This document shows positions 21,680 through 33,255 of a stretch of DNA of 64,000 nucleotides, in pieces (within the stretch, counting starts at the first letter, position 1; every line of letters begins with the position of its first letter). The stretch is taken from NCBI GenBank assembly GCA_034440575.1, contig JAOTOL010000863.1, positions 1 through 64,000 on the forward strand. The letters run 5' to 3'. Origin of the DNA: Imbricaverruca yamaguchii. Its lineage: Eukaryota > Arthropoda > Thecostraca > Neoverrucidae. A model generated the notes under the pieces. That model was given only the letters and a program-made list of their open reading frames with translations, was not told the DNA's origin and made no database searches. Position numbers and translations under genes: made by a program.

Positions 21680-22240
21680 GCTGTCCTCGTACCGCAGCGA
21701 ATCTCATCCGGCAGACCTGTAGCCTGAATTTTCAAACAATTTTGGATGAAATTGCAAATGATACTAAAGTAACGCACTTTCTTGCGTATGATGTGCAGAA
21801 GTTGCGCTTAGCAAGTCCTTCTAAAACATGTGCTTACACGGTTTGAATAATTATGTGAATATCTTGGGATCATAACATCGTAATGGGAAAACTACAATGA
21901 ATAATTTGCAGAAGTTGGCAATACGCATACAACACCGTGAAATAGCTCGGATGACTGTGGGAAACCGCAGCCAGCACAGGACTGCCGCGCCGGGATCGTC
22001 GACAGCGATTTCGAGCAAACGGCTGATGTATTCATCGGAACTCAGCAAAGCGTTCCCGCCTCAACGCAATCCCACCCCATCCGGAGACGCCGGCCGAGAC
22101 TCCTCTCGTCTTCTGTTTGTCGGGCGAGCGACGGCGGCGGACGAATGACGTTCAGTCGGATCAATCACGATCGGTGAGGAAATCAGACATCAGTCGCGAG
22201 GTGAACCTAACTTTACGCGCGGCTGGAGATGCGTGGCTGC
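21680..22240. other. No recognisable gene
   Basis: Intronic DNA, no supported feature. Confidence 0.4.
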
Positions 22241-22245
22241 GGCCA

Positions 22246-22718
22246 CAGTTGAGGACTGTCCACAGCTGAGGACTGTCCACAGTTGAGGACTGTCCACAGT
22301 TGAGGACTGTCCACAGTTGAGGACTGTCCACAGTTGAGGACTGTCCACAGTTGAGGACTGTCCGCAGTTGAGGACTGTCCGCAGTTGAGGACTGTCCGCA
22401 GTTGAGGACTGTCCACAGTTGAGGACTGTCCACAGTTGAGGACTGTCCACAGTTGAGGACTGTCCACAGTTGAGGACTGTCCACAGTTGAGGACTGTCCA
22501 CAGTTGAGGACTGTCCACAGTTGAGGACTGTCCACAGTTGAGGACTGTCCACAGTTGAGGACTGCCCACAGTTGAGGACTGTCCACAGTTGAGGACTGTC
22601 CACAGTTGAGGACTGTCCGCAGTTGAGGACTGTCCACAGTTGAGGACTGTCCACAGTTGAGGACTGTCCGCAGTTGAGGACTGTCCACAGTTGAGGACTG
22701 TCCGCAGTTGAGGACTGT
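22246..22718. repeat. 17-bp minisatellite (TTGAGGACTGTCCACAG), about 28 copies
   Basis: Very homogeneous; the main variation is CCACAG/CCGCAG. Frames repeat every 51 bp, so the minus strand reads a 17-residue repeat (SSTVDSPQLWTVLNCGQ). Confidence 0.95.
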
Positions 22719-22975
22719 CACTGCATGTCGCAGGCCCGGTTCGCACATCGTCGGCCGACAACAGACTGGCAGCGGGGGTGGCCTCTGCTGTGGACGCACC
22801 CCGCGCGAGTCCCGACCCAGCCTCGGGCCTGGCAAAGCTGTTGCAGGACGGAGCCCAGATGGCCTCGGGCGTAAACAGACCGCGCCGCCATAACAAGTGC
22901 AGCCGAACCTGGCCAACTTGGTGGGTCTTGGCTATATGTATATATGTATATGCTATATGTATTGGCTATATGGCT

Positions 22976-22977
<2 letters not shown>

Positions 22978-23045
<68 letters not shown>
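22978..23045. repeat. (TA)n microsatellite
   Basis: About 68 bp of TA, preceded by imperfect TATATG and GGCTATA units from about 22930. Confidence 0.95.
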
Positions 23046-23047
<2 letters not shown>

Positions 23048-23049
<2 letters not shown>

Positions 23050-25222
23050 CTTGGCTTGGTGGCTTGGCTATTGGCTATGGCTAACTATATCTTTATGGCC
23101 GCACGACCAGTAAAAGTCGGATTAACTGCTCCTGCTGCCAGGTCACTTAGTTATGACGTCACGCTTGGGGTCATGACAGGCGAACGTGTGCTAAAACGGT
23201 GATGCGGTCGTGCATCATAGGTGTATGTTTCTGAGAACAATATTTTGAAGGCACAGTGCATGAGGGCAATCGCCTGACCCAAATAGATTGAGGAATACCA
23301 CATGGCTTCCCAAGTTGAAAGTTGAAGTTATTGGGGGCGGAGTCAACATTGGGGGTGGGGTGAGAAGAGCCAAAAAGCATGCAAAGCTTAACCGCCACCG
23401 CACGCTGTTCAGTCTCAGTTAACTACATACAGCTCATCGTTCCACACCCATGGATGTATGATTAATCAAACATGGCTAGGAGGTGCGTCCTGGACTTCAC
23501 CCACGTGGCATAAAGTCACTGAGCTTTTTGAAGGTCACGCAAGGTCACTGGGGTATCCTACAATTTTAGCCCATGCACGTACGTTTTAAAGAGGTAATCT
23601 CCAGAATATACACGAATATCTCTTGTATGCTCATGAGAACTCATGACCATCGCTACATGAACAGAACCACAGAGTCCTGGTCATGTAAGGTCACTAATCA
23701 CGCCGACGCTGGAAAATGTGTGACCTTCGAATAGCACGGAAAGGGTACGACCCTCCTGTACGGTACAATCCTCCTGGAGTTTTCAAACAGAACGGGCTGG
23801 AGCGTACAGCTTGCTACAGAATCACTTGTATCACTTGATGTGTGATACTTGCTGCATTTTGTAAGATTGCTGGGATTGTCGCGACTGACACTTAACATGA
23901 CCCGTGAGAGGCTATTGATGAACCTCAAGCGTAAAAGAGTAAGGTAAAACGTTTGCGCAAGTCGAACGAATTGGCCGGTTTTGTTTCTGCTAATCTCGAC
24001 AAGTCTACTACTGATGTGCGTATGAAATAGTTGTCAATGTGTTTCTTCGGCTCATTTTAGTCGGACCTTTGACCTGACGAAAGGAATCAACGGTTGAGCT
24101 CATTAGACCAGGTTGACTGTCATTAGATATTACTTTTGGCACCAGTACCATGGCGTTGGTTTCGCCATGTACGTATCTCAATTAGGGGCGGAATGGTGAG
24201 AGGGTGGCAGCGCCCTGGCCAGGGGAAGATGGCGAAATGCTCGCGGTGGGGCGATCGCTAATTCACCCGCAGCAGTACGTGTATGTGACCAGGTGAGGCT
24301 TCTCGACCGATTTGCTTGACCTGAGGTCTGCTAGATCGAACGTGTCCAATGTAGGTTAAACATACTTAGAGACTGCTGTTTTATGGTTTACTTTTAGTTG
24401 TGCTCATGATCTAAATGGTGCCAAAGTTGCATTGCACCATCTAAATTATCATAAATGCGGATATAAAATGTATTTGCGTTTTATTCTCTCTCAAATACTG
24501 TCATTTGATTTTCAAAATGATCTAGAAATAAAAAGTAAGCAAATTTTCCGACCCTCTTCGTTGAGGGCTTCGCGATGGAACCCGGCTCTTTTTCGTTCAA
24601 CTCTTGGCTGGGAGTCAGAGGAGGGTCTTTTACGACCCTCTCCAGAACCGTGTCCTAAAATTACTTCACCATTAAGTGTGTGGATGAAGAAAGAAGTTGC
24701 TTCGGAATAGTGAAGGATTGGAAGAAAATAAGGGATCGCCACTTAAGGATAAAAAAGCGGAATGACTTTCACTTCGGTAAGATGCATTTTACAGCATTTC
24801 GCAGTCGTGTGCACGATGACTGCCCATACATCATGTGGTAAACTCGTAAAGACCTAAGACAAGGATGAAATAGGACAATTCCATTAACTGTGAATTTCCA
24901 GGCCACATCGTCAATTATTTTACACTGCTCCAGAAGCGTTGCGTGAGAATGGAGACGGAGGGGGGGAGGGTTGTGGGAAAATACCCCGGCTGGACATGGT
25001 GGCGGGGTGGCGGTCCCCGCAAGTGGTCGGGGCCGACGGTGTCGCCTCTCGGGTGACGTGGCTCTCCGTTCACGGTCGGCAGCCGCCGGTCGTTCCATCG
25101 GGCCCCGCCTCCACTGACCAGGCCCGGCGCGGTCCACGTCGCCTTTATCGACTGGACAATCGGCAGGCGTCACCCGATGGCCAGCCGCCCAATGGGAGCA
25201 GCCGTGAGTCGCACTGTCACTC
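23048..25222. other. No recognisable gene
   Basis: About 2.2 kb of intronic DNA with no supported frame, repeat or RNA gene. Confidence 0.4.
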
Positions 25223-25223
25223 G

Positions 25224-25318
25224 GTTGGTGATGGTGATGGTGATTATGATGATGGTGATGGTGATCATGGTGATGGTGATGACGGTGATGGTGATCATGG
25301 TGATCATGGTGATGATGA
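25224..25318. repeat. GATGGT/GATCAT microsatellite
   Basis: Imperfect hexanucleotide tract, GGTGATGGTGAT with GATCATGGT variants. Confidence 0.9.
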
Positions 25319-25689
25319 TTTGGCTGGCGATGTCACTGGGCGGCTATTGAAAAGCGGATATCGCGGCGTTCAGTTTGATTGCTCTCGATCGATCTCCCGA
25401 ATCGTTGGCCAGAGAAGGCGGCGAAGTTCATGAACGTCCGCGGCCTCCTCTGGCTTGGCCGGTCAGTCTCCTGTGAGGCGCAGCAGTGTTTCCTTACCGC
25501 GGCCGACGTCGCGGCGCCCCGCTGCAGGTGGGACGCGATCGTCCCACCTGCCTACGTCGGCCGGCGACTGGTCAGCCCATGAAGGACGTCATCGGCCCGG
25601 TGCAGGTCGGGTCGAATTTTGCGTCGTCGGTCTGACCGGGCCAGGTCAGTTCAGCTGTGTAGCCGGGGGGGGGCGAAGGGAGTAGCTAC

Positions 25690-26535
25690 CTCTGGAGAGT
25701 CCGACGGGGTCCTCCAGGCGACCGCCTTGAGGAGTCTGCGAGGGCCCCTCAAGGCCCTCGCAGTGCAGGGACTCGCAAGGGCCCCTGTACCAACGTGAAG
25801 GTCCCTTGATCCCAGGAAAAGGGCTTCGGGCTGACGCAAGGGGTCCCGAGCCGATGAAGAGGGCATCGAATCAACGGAGACCCTTGGAAGGATGTTGAGG
25901 GACCTGGGCTGAGCCAAAATGAAGGGTTTCTAGGTCGTCGAAGGGGGCCCCGAATCGTTGAAAGGGCTCTCGTGAGAGGGCCTCGAGCCAATATGACGGG
26001 GCTACGAGCTGTCGTCAGTGCCGAAGCCGAAGAAAGGGCTCCCGACCTGACGGAGAGGGCCAAAGCCTTTGACAATGGGCCTCTAATCTGCCGAAAAAAA
26101 AACGCTCTTGGTCGTCAAAGAGGGCCCCTGAAACGACGGAGTTACCAGTCCTAGTTCCTAGAGAAGACCTCGGGTAGTCAGAAAGGGCCATTGGGCCGAG
26201 GGATGGGGTCCACGCCGTACACTTACCTAATGTAGGACCCCAAGCTGTTGAAAAAGGGTCACCGACCTGACAGAACCCGATATCGCTAAGAAGGGCCCCT
26301 GTGCCGACTAAGAGGACCCTTAGCCGCTGTGGAACCGTGAACTGTCGGAGAGGATCCAGAGCCGGCATGAAGGACCGACAGAGGGAGCTCATGCCATGCC
26401 GCAAAGGGACCCTTTGTGACACTGAGATGGCCCAAGCTGTTGAAAGAGGGATCTCCGCCCATACGGAGTATGCTGAGCTGTGAAACAAGGCCCCTGAGTG
26501 CCTTGTGTGAAACAAGGCCGTGAAACAAGGCACCT
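25690..26535. repeat. Degenerate GGGCCC array, second locus
   Basis: Loose units such as GAGGGCCCC...GACGGAG and AAAGGGCTC..GAGCC.AC, same orientation as 16036-16500. A tighter sub-repeat GTGAAACAAGGC occurs three times at about 26480-26530. Confidence 0.6.
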
Positions 26536-26754
26536 GCACCTGGGGGCCTGTTGTTAATCTTTCCCGTCCTAAAATTATGCGCTTATTTTTCCCCACTGGC
26601 ATTCAGGACTCATATTGAGGAAGTAGAAGGTGTTGAAAAGACGAAACAAGGTGGGCCACACCCTTATCATGAACACCCTCCCTAGTGAACTACTTCTGAC
26701 CGTAGGGGATGACAGGAAGAAGGAATCTGTAGTGGTGTCCATGGAAATGAGCAA

Positions 26755-27345
26755 TTGTGTCGGCAGTGGTCGACAGGCCGGCTGGCGGTGGGGTCGCAGG
26801 TGGTCGACAGGCCGCGCAGGCCGGCTGGCGGTGGTCGGCGGTGGTCGACAGGCCGGCTGGCGGTGGTCGACAGGCCGGCTGGCGGTGGTCGGCAGTGGTC
26901 GACAGGCCGGCTGGCGGTGGTCGGTAGTAGTCGACAGGCCGGCTGGCGGTGGTCGGCAGTGGTCGACAGGCCGGCTGGCGGTGGTCGGCAGTGGTCGACA
27001 GGCCGGCTGGCGGTGGTCGGCAGTAGTGACAGGCCGGCTGGCGGTGGTCGGCAGTGGTCGACAGGCCAGCTGGCGGTGGTCGACAGGCCGGCTGGCGGTG
27101 GTCGACAGGCCGGCTGGCGGTGGTCGGCAGTGGTCGACAGGCCGGCTGGCGGTGGTCGACAGGCCGGCTGGCGGTGGTCGGCAGTGGTCGACAGGCCGGC
27201 TGGCGGTGGTCGGCAGTGGTCGACAGGCCGGCTGGCGGTGGTCGGCAGTGGTCGACAGGCCGGCTGGCGGTGGTCGACAGGCCGGCTGGCGGTGGTCGGC
27301 AGTGGTCGACAGGCCGGCTGGCGGTGGTCGGCAGTGGTTGCCGGC
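26755..27345. repeat. Mixed 22/32-bp minisatellite
   Basis: Core GGTCGACAGGCCGGCTGGCG with either a short TGG link or an added TGGTCGGCAG segment, giving interleaved 22- and 32-bp units, about 20 copies. Confidence 0.93.
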
Positions 27346-27747
27346 CGCCATCCGGCGCTGGCTTATTGTGCCACTCAGAGCTGGACTTTCGGCTGGTGTA
27401 AAATCGGGGCGCCTACTCTCGTCGTCCACGGGAACGGAACGTTCTCCATCCGCCGGATGCTCTCCCACTATGCTTGGCTGCGTGATGGAGAGCAGGCCAG
27501 CTCGTTCTTGCCTGTGCCGTTTGGTAAACTATGGCTGTGAATTTCGTGGCGGACCTGTGTCTTGGTGTGACGTGAAAATAGATTATTTCTGCTCACTTTA
27601 TGGCCAGTCGCCTTCGGTGGTCCCTGTTGGCTTGGTTTGATGCAGACACGAGTGCCCTGCACCACCTGCTGACAATGTGCCGGATGCTGGTCTGGGTTGT
27701 CGGAAGGCGATTGTTCTTCACGTTGATAATGCCGGATGATACTTACC

Positions 27748-27832
27748 CTTTGGCCATACCTGTCACCTTGTCCCAAATCTTGCCCCTTGGCCGTACCTGT
27801 CCCCTTGGCCCAAGCCTTTCCCCTTGGTCCTA
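27748..27832. repeat. Short array of CCCCTTGGCC units
   Basis: Three to four loose copies of CCCTTGGCC(A/G)TACCTGTC and relatives. Confidence 0.6.
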
Positions 27833-27934
27833 CCACAAACTATCGCCACGATTGAGCGACACGGTTTTTCGGCACCTGAATGCTATGCAAGTGATATGTT
27901 TTCCGGTAGACTTGTAGCGATACTGTCTGCTTAT

Positions 27935-28190
27935 CGGACGCAGAATGAAGCATACGGTATGCTTTGTGTTCCACATGTGTGCTAGCCACACGTGTAGCAC
28001 AAAGCATGTAATGTGCTTAGTGTTGTGCATGTGTGGTGTTACTCATGCGTGATGTCAGCGCACATGTGTAAGACTAAGCATACAATGTGCTTAGTGTTGC
28101 ACATGTGTGCTGTTAACGCACATGTGTAGCACTAAGCATGCTGTATAGCTCGACGTTACGCATGTGTGATGTTAGCGCACATTACGCAGC
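27935..28190. repeat. About 60-bp tandem repeat with internal dyads
   Basis: Three to four copies of AGCATACAATGTGCTTAGTG followed by TTGCACATGTGTG and GTTAGCGCACATGTGTAGCA. CACATGTG is self-complementary and occurs on both sides of each GTTAACGC/GTTAGCGC, so each unit can fold back. Confidence 0.75.
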
Positions 28191-28546
28191 AAAAGGGGTC
28201 ACCTGGGGGACAACAAAACAAACTACCCCGCCGCAGGCACTTTCGCAATAAACACAATTCACAACGACACAAAACAAACCACTGCGCCTCAGACCACGTA
28301 TGTCGAAAACGCGACCCTCTTCATCGCGGGAAACTGAAAATGTAATCATCTGGATTTCGTGAAGAATGCGGCGTTTCACTTCCGGTCGCCACGGGTCACG
28401 AGCCTTCACGAGTCCGCCGTCACGCAGGTCCGTGCGCCCCTGCACTGGGTCCGTGACGTGACCGTGACGGTAGCGTGACGGTGGTTAGCCCGTGTGGGGC
28501 GGACGGCGACCCCGCCCGCGGCGACCTGGCCGCGTGTCGTCTGGGT
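28191..28546. other. No supported gene
   Basis: A minus frame of 87 codons (28445-28182) has mixed composition but no recognisable domain. It ends just outside the 7-bp array. Listed as non-coding for now. Confidence 0.35.
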
Positions 28547-29245
28547 CACCGCTCACCGCTCACCGCTCACCGCTCACCGCTCACCGCTCACCGCTCACCG
28601 CTCACCGCTCACCGCTCACCGCTCACCGCTCACCGCTCACCGCTCACCGCTCACCGCTCACCGCTCACCGCTCACCGCTCACCGCTCACCGCTCACCGCT
28701 CACCGCTCACCGCTCACCGCTCACCGCTCACCGCTCACCGCTCACCGCTCACCGCTCACCGCTCACCGCTCACCGCTCACCGTCACCGCTCACCGCTCAC
28801 CGCTCACCGCTCACCGCTCACCGCTCACCGCTCACCGCTCACCGCTCACCGCTCACCGCTCACCGCTCACCGCTCACCGCTCACCGCTCACCGCTCACCG
28901 CTCACCGCTCACCGCTCACCGCTCACCGCTCACCGCTCACCGCTCACCGCTCACCGCTCACCGCTCACCGCTCACCGCTCACCGCTCACCGCTCACCGCT
29001 CACCGCTCACCGCTCACCGCTCACCGCTCACCGCTCACCGCTCACCGCTCACCGCTCACCGCTCACCGCTCACCGCTCACCGCTCACCGCTCACCGCTCA
29101 CCGCTCACCGCTCACCGCTCACCGCTCACCGCTCACCGCTCACCGCTCACCGCTCACCGCTCACCGCTCACCGCTCACCGCTCACCGCTCACCGCTCACC
29201 GCTCACCGCTCACCGCTCACCGCTCACCGCTCACCGCTCACCGCT
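28547..29245. repeat. 7-bp satellite tract (CACCGCT), about 100 copies
   Basis: Essentially perfect over about 699 bp, with one 6-bp unit near 28780 (CACCGTCACCG). All plus frames read the same heptapeptide HRSPLTA because the unit has no stop and its length is not a multiple of three. Confidence 0.97.
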
Positions 29246-29294
29246 GACCCCCCGTCCACCAGACGATACCTGACCGGGCCCGTCTGGCCGTGTG

Positions 29295-29560
29295 CGTAAC
29301 ACGGGTGTGACGGGTGTGACAGGTGTGATACGGATGTGACAAACGTGATACAGGTGTGACACGGATGTGACAGGTGTGACACGAATGTGACGGGAGTCAA
29401 AGATGTGAAACGGATGCAATGGGTGTGAATGGTGCGACACGGATATGACATAGATGCGACACGGAGGTGGCACGGGTGTGACGTGTGTGAATGGTGTGAC
29501 GGATGTGACACGAATGTGACGGGTGTAGCACAGATGTAATGGGTGTGACGGGTGTGTCAC
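29295..29560. repeat. Degenerate GGTGTGACACGGATGTGAC array
   Basis: Irregular 10-bp-based units (GGTGTGAC / GGATGTGACA), clearest at 29300-29400. Confidence 0.75.
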
Positions 29561-29667
29561 GGACGCCACGGCCGCGTGGCAGGACCGAAGTGGCACGAGT
29601 GACATCTACCGACGTTACGCGGGTCACACTGCGGAGCTGACACGGGTGACAGGATACTTGTCAGGAG

Positions 29668-29668
<1 letters not shown>

Positions 29669-29742
<74 letters not shown>
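29669..29742. repeat. (TA)n microsatellite
   Basis: About 74 bp of TA, followed by TACATATATG. Confidence 0.95.
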
Positions 29743-29748
<6 letters not shown>

Positions 29749-30018
29749 TGCCTATATGAATATATAGGGCACATTTTATTATTTTCATGTCAAATGTCAT
29801 AATTGGGTGCATAGCGAGATGCTAAGGACAATACTTAGGTACTGGAAAATGATATTTGGACAAAGACATTGTCCAAGTCAAACCATTTCACTTTTAAACT
29901 AAGTTTGAATTTTAATATCACGGCCGAGTCACGTGTGGGGCCGTCTCCAGCAGAGCTGGGTCTTCAGACGGACCCCGCTGGAGACTCAGCCCACACGACA
30001 CTCTGACTGATGGGCGAG

Positions 30019-30360
30019 TACAGTACAGTACAGTACAGTACAATACAATACAATACAGTACAGTACAGTACAGGTACAGTACAGTACAGTACAGGTACAG
30101 TACAGGTACAGTACAGGTACAGTACAGGTACAGGTACAGGTGGGGCGGGGATGGCCGAGTGGTTAAGGTGTCGGGCTATGGGTACCAAAGGTCCCGGGTT
30201 CGACTCTAGCGCCACTCAGGACATTTCCCAATCCCGCGGCCCACCGGCGAAACAGTGTGGGCGGCGCCATTGGCCGTGAATGTGCATAAAGTGTGTCGTG
30301 AACCAACCAATAAACAAACGTACAGGTACAGGTACAGGTGCAGGTACAAGTACAGTACAG
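30019..30360. repeat. (GTACAG)/(GTACA) microsatellite interrupted by a SINE
   Basis: AGTAC-based units run from 30019 to about 30142 and resume as GTACAG units at 30320-30360. The interruption is exactly the SINE at 30147-30319. Confidence 0.9.
30147..30319 (+). mobile_element. SINE family A, inserted in a microsatellite
   Basis: tRNA-derived head with A box TGGCCGAGTGG (30152-30162) and B box GGTTCGACTCT (30197-30207), the Leu/Ser tRNA style. A body with CCCGCGGCCCACCGGCGAAA follows, then a tail ending CCAACCAATAAACAAAC. GTACAG repeats lie on both sides, consistent with a target duplication that cannot be sized. Confidence 0.9.
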
Positions 30361-30691
30361 AGGTGCGGGATTGTCTATACAGACATGACGCCGAGGAAGC
30401 TAGCTTTACAAAGCCTCTGGAAACCGTGGTAGGTGTATTTTTCCCGGAGACGACGTGGAAATGCGATCAATCGGCCCTTTTATACTTGAAATGTGAGTTG
30501 TATTGAGTTTCCTTGTGCCTTGAATTTATGTGAAACGGCGCCTTTTTATCAAGTGAAGAAGCCGTTCCGTTGCTTTCACCGTGCTATTTTTCTTTTTCAT
30601 TGATCCGCAGTACAGATTTAGAGGAGTGGTTTGCTGTTGGAAGCGCACTTCTATTACCAGGTACATTCAGTTCTCGCAGTTCGGAACTTGG

Positions 30692-30873
30692 GGCTGGGAT
30701 GGCCGACTGGTTAAGGTGTCGGGCTATGGGTACCAAAGGTCCCGGGTTCGACTCTAGCGCCACTCAGGACATTTCCCAATCCCGCGGCCCACCGGCGAAA
30801 CAGTGTGGGCGGCGCCATTAGCCGTGAATGCGCATAAAGTGTGTCGTGAACCAACCAATAAACAAACAAACAA
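30692..30873 (+). mobile_element. SINE family A, full length with 16-bp target-site duplication
   Basis: Nearly identical to the copy 540 bp upstream. Flanked by a perfect direct repeat GCAGTTCGGAACTTGG at 30676-30691 and 30874-30889. The tail is slightly longer, AATAAACAAACAAACAA. Near-identity and the intact duplication indicate recent LINE-driven insertion. Confidence 0.95.
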
Positions 30874-31145
30874 GCAGTTCGGAACTTGGAGGCGAGTCAT
30901 GTCTCTCCAGCGCCCCACAATATTCGACGAGGTGAACGCCTCGCGACTGTCCTGTCCGTGTGCAGCCTCGGCGGCCGTCACGGCGGTGTCAGCCGCGCTC
31001 CGTGACGCACCGTCTGCCACGCCGGCGGCCGGTGATTACCACGCCGAGCCTGGGCCGCGACCGCGTTGACGCGGTATCGACCCCGGTCGCCCCATCTTGT
31101 GTTTAATTACGAGAGCCAGGACGAGGTCCAGACGAGTCCGTCCAT

Positions 31146-31380
31146 GGTTAAAATATTGGTTTTTAGTTAGGTGTGAGATGTCGAAACGAGCACAGTAGGA
31201 TGTCGAAATTTGCCAGGGAATTAGTGTCATTTAAAATGATTTTGATGTCTCAGACTGAAATTCGAGCTGATGGTGTAGGTTCCAAGGACCAGGATGTCGA
31301 TGCTTCTTGGATAAGGATGTCGATTGAGTGTTCAGAAAGTGGTATATTCCACCATATTTCACGAATAATTTATCACTGAG
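31146..31380 (+). repeat. GATGTCGA-family dispersed repeat, fullest copy
   Basis: About 235 bp beginning TTAAAATATTGGTTTTTAG and ending CACGAATAATTTATCACTG, with AGGATGTCGA three times inside. The minus copy at 49745-49965 matches end to end. No terminal inverted repeat, poly-A or RNA polymerase III box is evident. Confidence 0.8.
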
Positions 31381-31389
31381 TCCGTCGCC

Positions 31390-33090
31390 TTGCACGCGGT
31401 CAAGAGTTCGTCTGAGCGGCCCTCCGACCGTGACGCCGCCGTTACCGCCAAAACAACGTTCAGTGTTTTGTAGTGTCGCGGCTTCAGATTTATTCACTCG
31501 GAGAACGATGTGGTCGATTCAGTTTGATCTTCACCGATGGTTGTTCCGATGTTCTTCACGTGGTGCTCATAGTCTTTGCTCAAGCCGTGGTGGCATTTCC
31601 TCTGGCGTGCAGCTAGTAGGAGCGATGTTTCACGTTGCAACTCGGCATCGGCGGTTTTAATTTTCTCGTTGGGAGCCGGATCCGCTCGTTTCACTTTGAA
31701 CTTTGCCAACTTTTATCTCAATGTTTATCGTGAAGCACGCACTATCTTTGCTCAACGGACGGGTTTGCGGCGGCGTTCCCGGCCACCCGCCACACACCTC
31801 GCACCGCAGCCACCAGTTGCCGTCCCCCCCCCCTCCACCTTCATCGGTGGCACATAGGCAAATTGCTAGGTTTGTTACACGAGTTTCGAATGCAGTCCAG
31901 GGGAGGCACTTTTTATTTGTGCCTTCAGTAATGCGAGTTAGTGAATGCATCGCTTTCGAAACATTTCGGCTCTGTATTCGTGTTTGAAGGCCGTATAAAG
32001 GTAATCTGCGTTTGGCTGATTGACACGAAATGTGACGGCCCCAGCGCTGCCTTCTTTGATGACTGCTATTGCAGTCATCAAAGAAATTACCCGAGTTCAC
32101 TATTCTGGCAATCGGATGCCAAGATCAAGCTTAGTGATTCTATCCTTGAATGGATCCAAAATATTTTCAAACCTTGCCATGGGGGATTGATAATATTGAT
32201 AAACAATATTGTTTTTGGTCATCTTCAGCTAATCTTGCTAAGTCAAAGTCACCGCCGAATGACAATGATTTCAATGAAGCTAAATACAGATCGAAGTCAA
32301 TATCGAGTCCGGTAGTAGTCTGCGCCTGGGATCCGAAGTGGGATCGCGCTGACGGCCGGACTGGATCCACAGGGATCTCCCACTGCTGCACACCGGGTCA
32401 CAGTCGCGCAGTAATCCTAGTCAGTCCCCGAAAGATCCACCGGATCCACGGCAGACGAGACCCCGGTATCCCGCTGCGGGCCCGGCAATGCCGTAAATCA
32501 GACGAACGCGAGGCGGAATACTCAGCGGCACACTGAGCGGCCTTCTCATTCACAACAGCCTTGCCGCCTCAAATATGCATATGTGTAAGGTCAGCACGTG
32601 CACGGCACACGCGCTCACACGGCACACGCGCTCATTGAGGCACTGTTGCGCAGACGGTGATGCAATATCCACACTGATGCGCTGTTCGAAAAAAGCGAAA
32701 ACAGTGATAACAACCACGCAAGCGGCGATGTTGTACCGCTGGGACGTGCGGTATTTAATTGAGGTTTGTCATTCACCCAGGGTTACGCATAGGGATAGGG
32801 GGATACGACTGGTGAACAAGTTAAATTACCAGGTAAGCGCGCATACCCTGCGCTTCGTAATGGCTCACGGCCATTGGTGTGGGGAAATTCCCCTGAGTTG
32901 CATTAGGCGTGACCGCACGTGCACCTTGACAAAACGCAGTCGTGTTTCACGGTTCCTCTGCTGAGGGTGGGAACTGCACAATGCACAGTGCACAGCGTGC
33001 GGTTCGAATTTACCTCTTTGTCGCATAGGTGACCTACACGTAGCTGTAAGTGTACGGTAGTCAATTTAGCCCGCCCATAGTTCACTGTTA
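31390..33090. other. No supported gene
   Basis: A minus frame at 31709-31494 (71 codons, MAKFKVKRADPAPNEKIKTA at its start) has mixed composition but no recognised family. 32330-33090 shows nothing further. Confidence 0.35.
32052..32085. other. Perfect hairpin, 15-bp stem
   Basis: TTCTTTGATGACTGC (32052-32066) and its exact complement GCAGTCATCAAAGAA (32071-32085) flank a TATT loop. No T-run follows. Confidence 0.85.
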
Positions 33091-33093
33091 ATT

Positions 33094-33254
33094 AGTTGGT
33101 TATTGGTTTTACAACACATCGGCCGTTGAGTCATGTAGCGTCGCCAATCTCTCATGCCGATAGGTCGCGGGCGAAGAGTAGCGACAGGTGAGACTCGAGC
33201 CTACAACCTTTCGACTGTGAGGCGGGCACCTTTCCCCGAGACTACTCGTCCCCA
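33094..33254 (-). mobile_element. SINE family B
   Basis: Reverse orientation. On minus, the head carries ACGAGTAGTCTCGGGGAAAG, then a B box as GGCTCGAGTCTC, the body CTGTCGCTACTCTTCGCCCG, and a tail ending AAAACCAATAACCAACTA. It matches the plus copy at 45427-45581. Confidence 0.85.
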
Positions 33255-33255
33255 T

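Noticed and set aside
22246..22718. CRISPR-like regular array
   Set aside because: The 17-bp units are head to tail with no unique spacers, in a eukaryotic intron.
28475..29299. Three parallel plus frames encoding HRSPLTA repeats
   Set aside because: A 7-bp satellite read in all three frames gives the same heptapeptide.
30147..30220. A tRNA gene with A and B boxes
   Set aside because: The same sequence with the same non-tRNA body and tail occurs in four places, one with a target-site duplication, so it is a SINE head.
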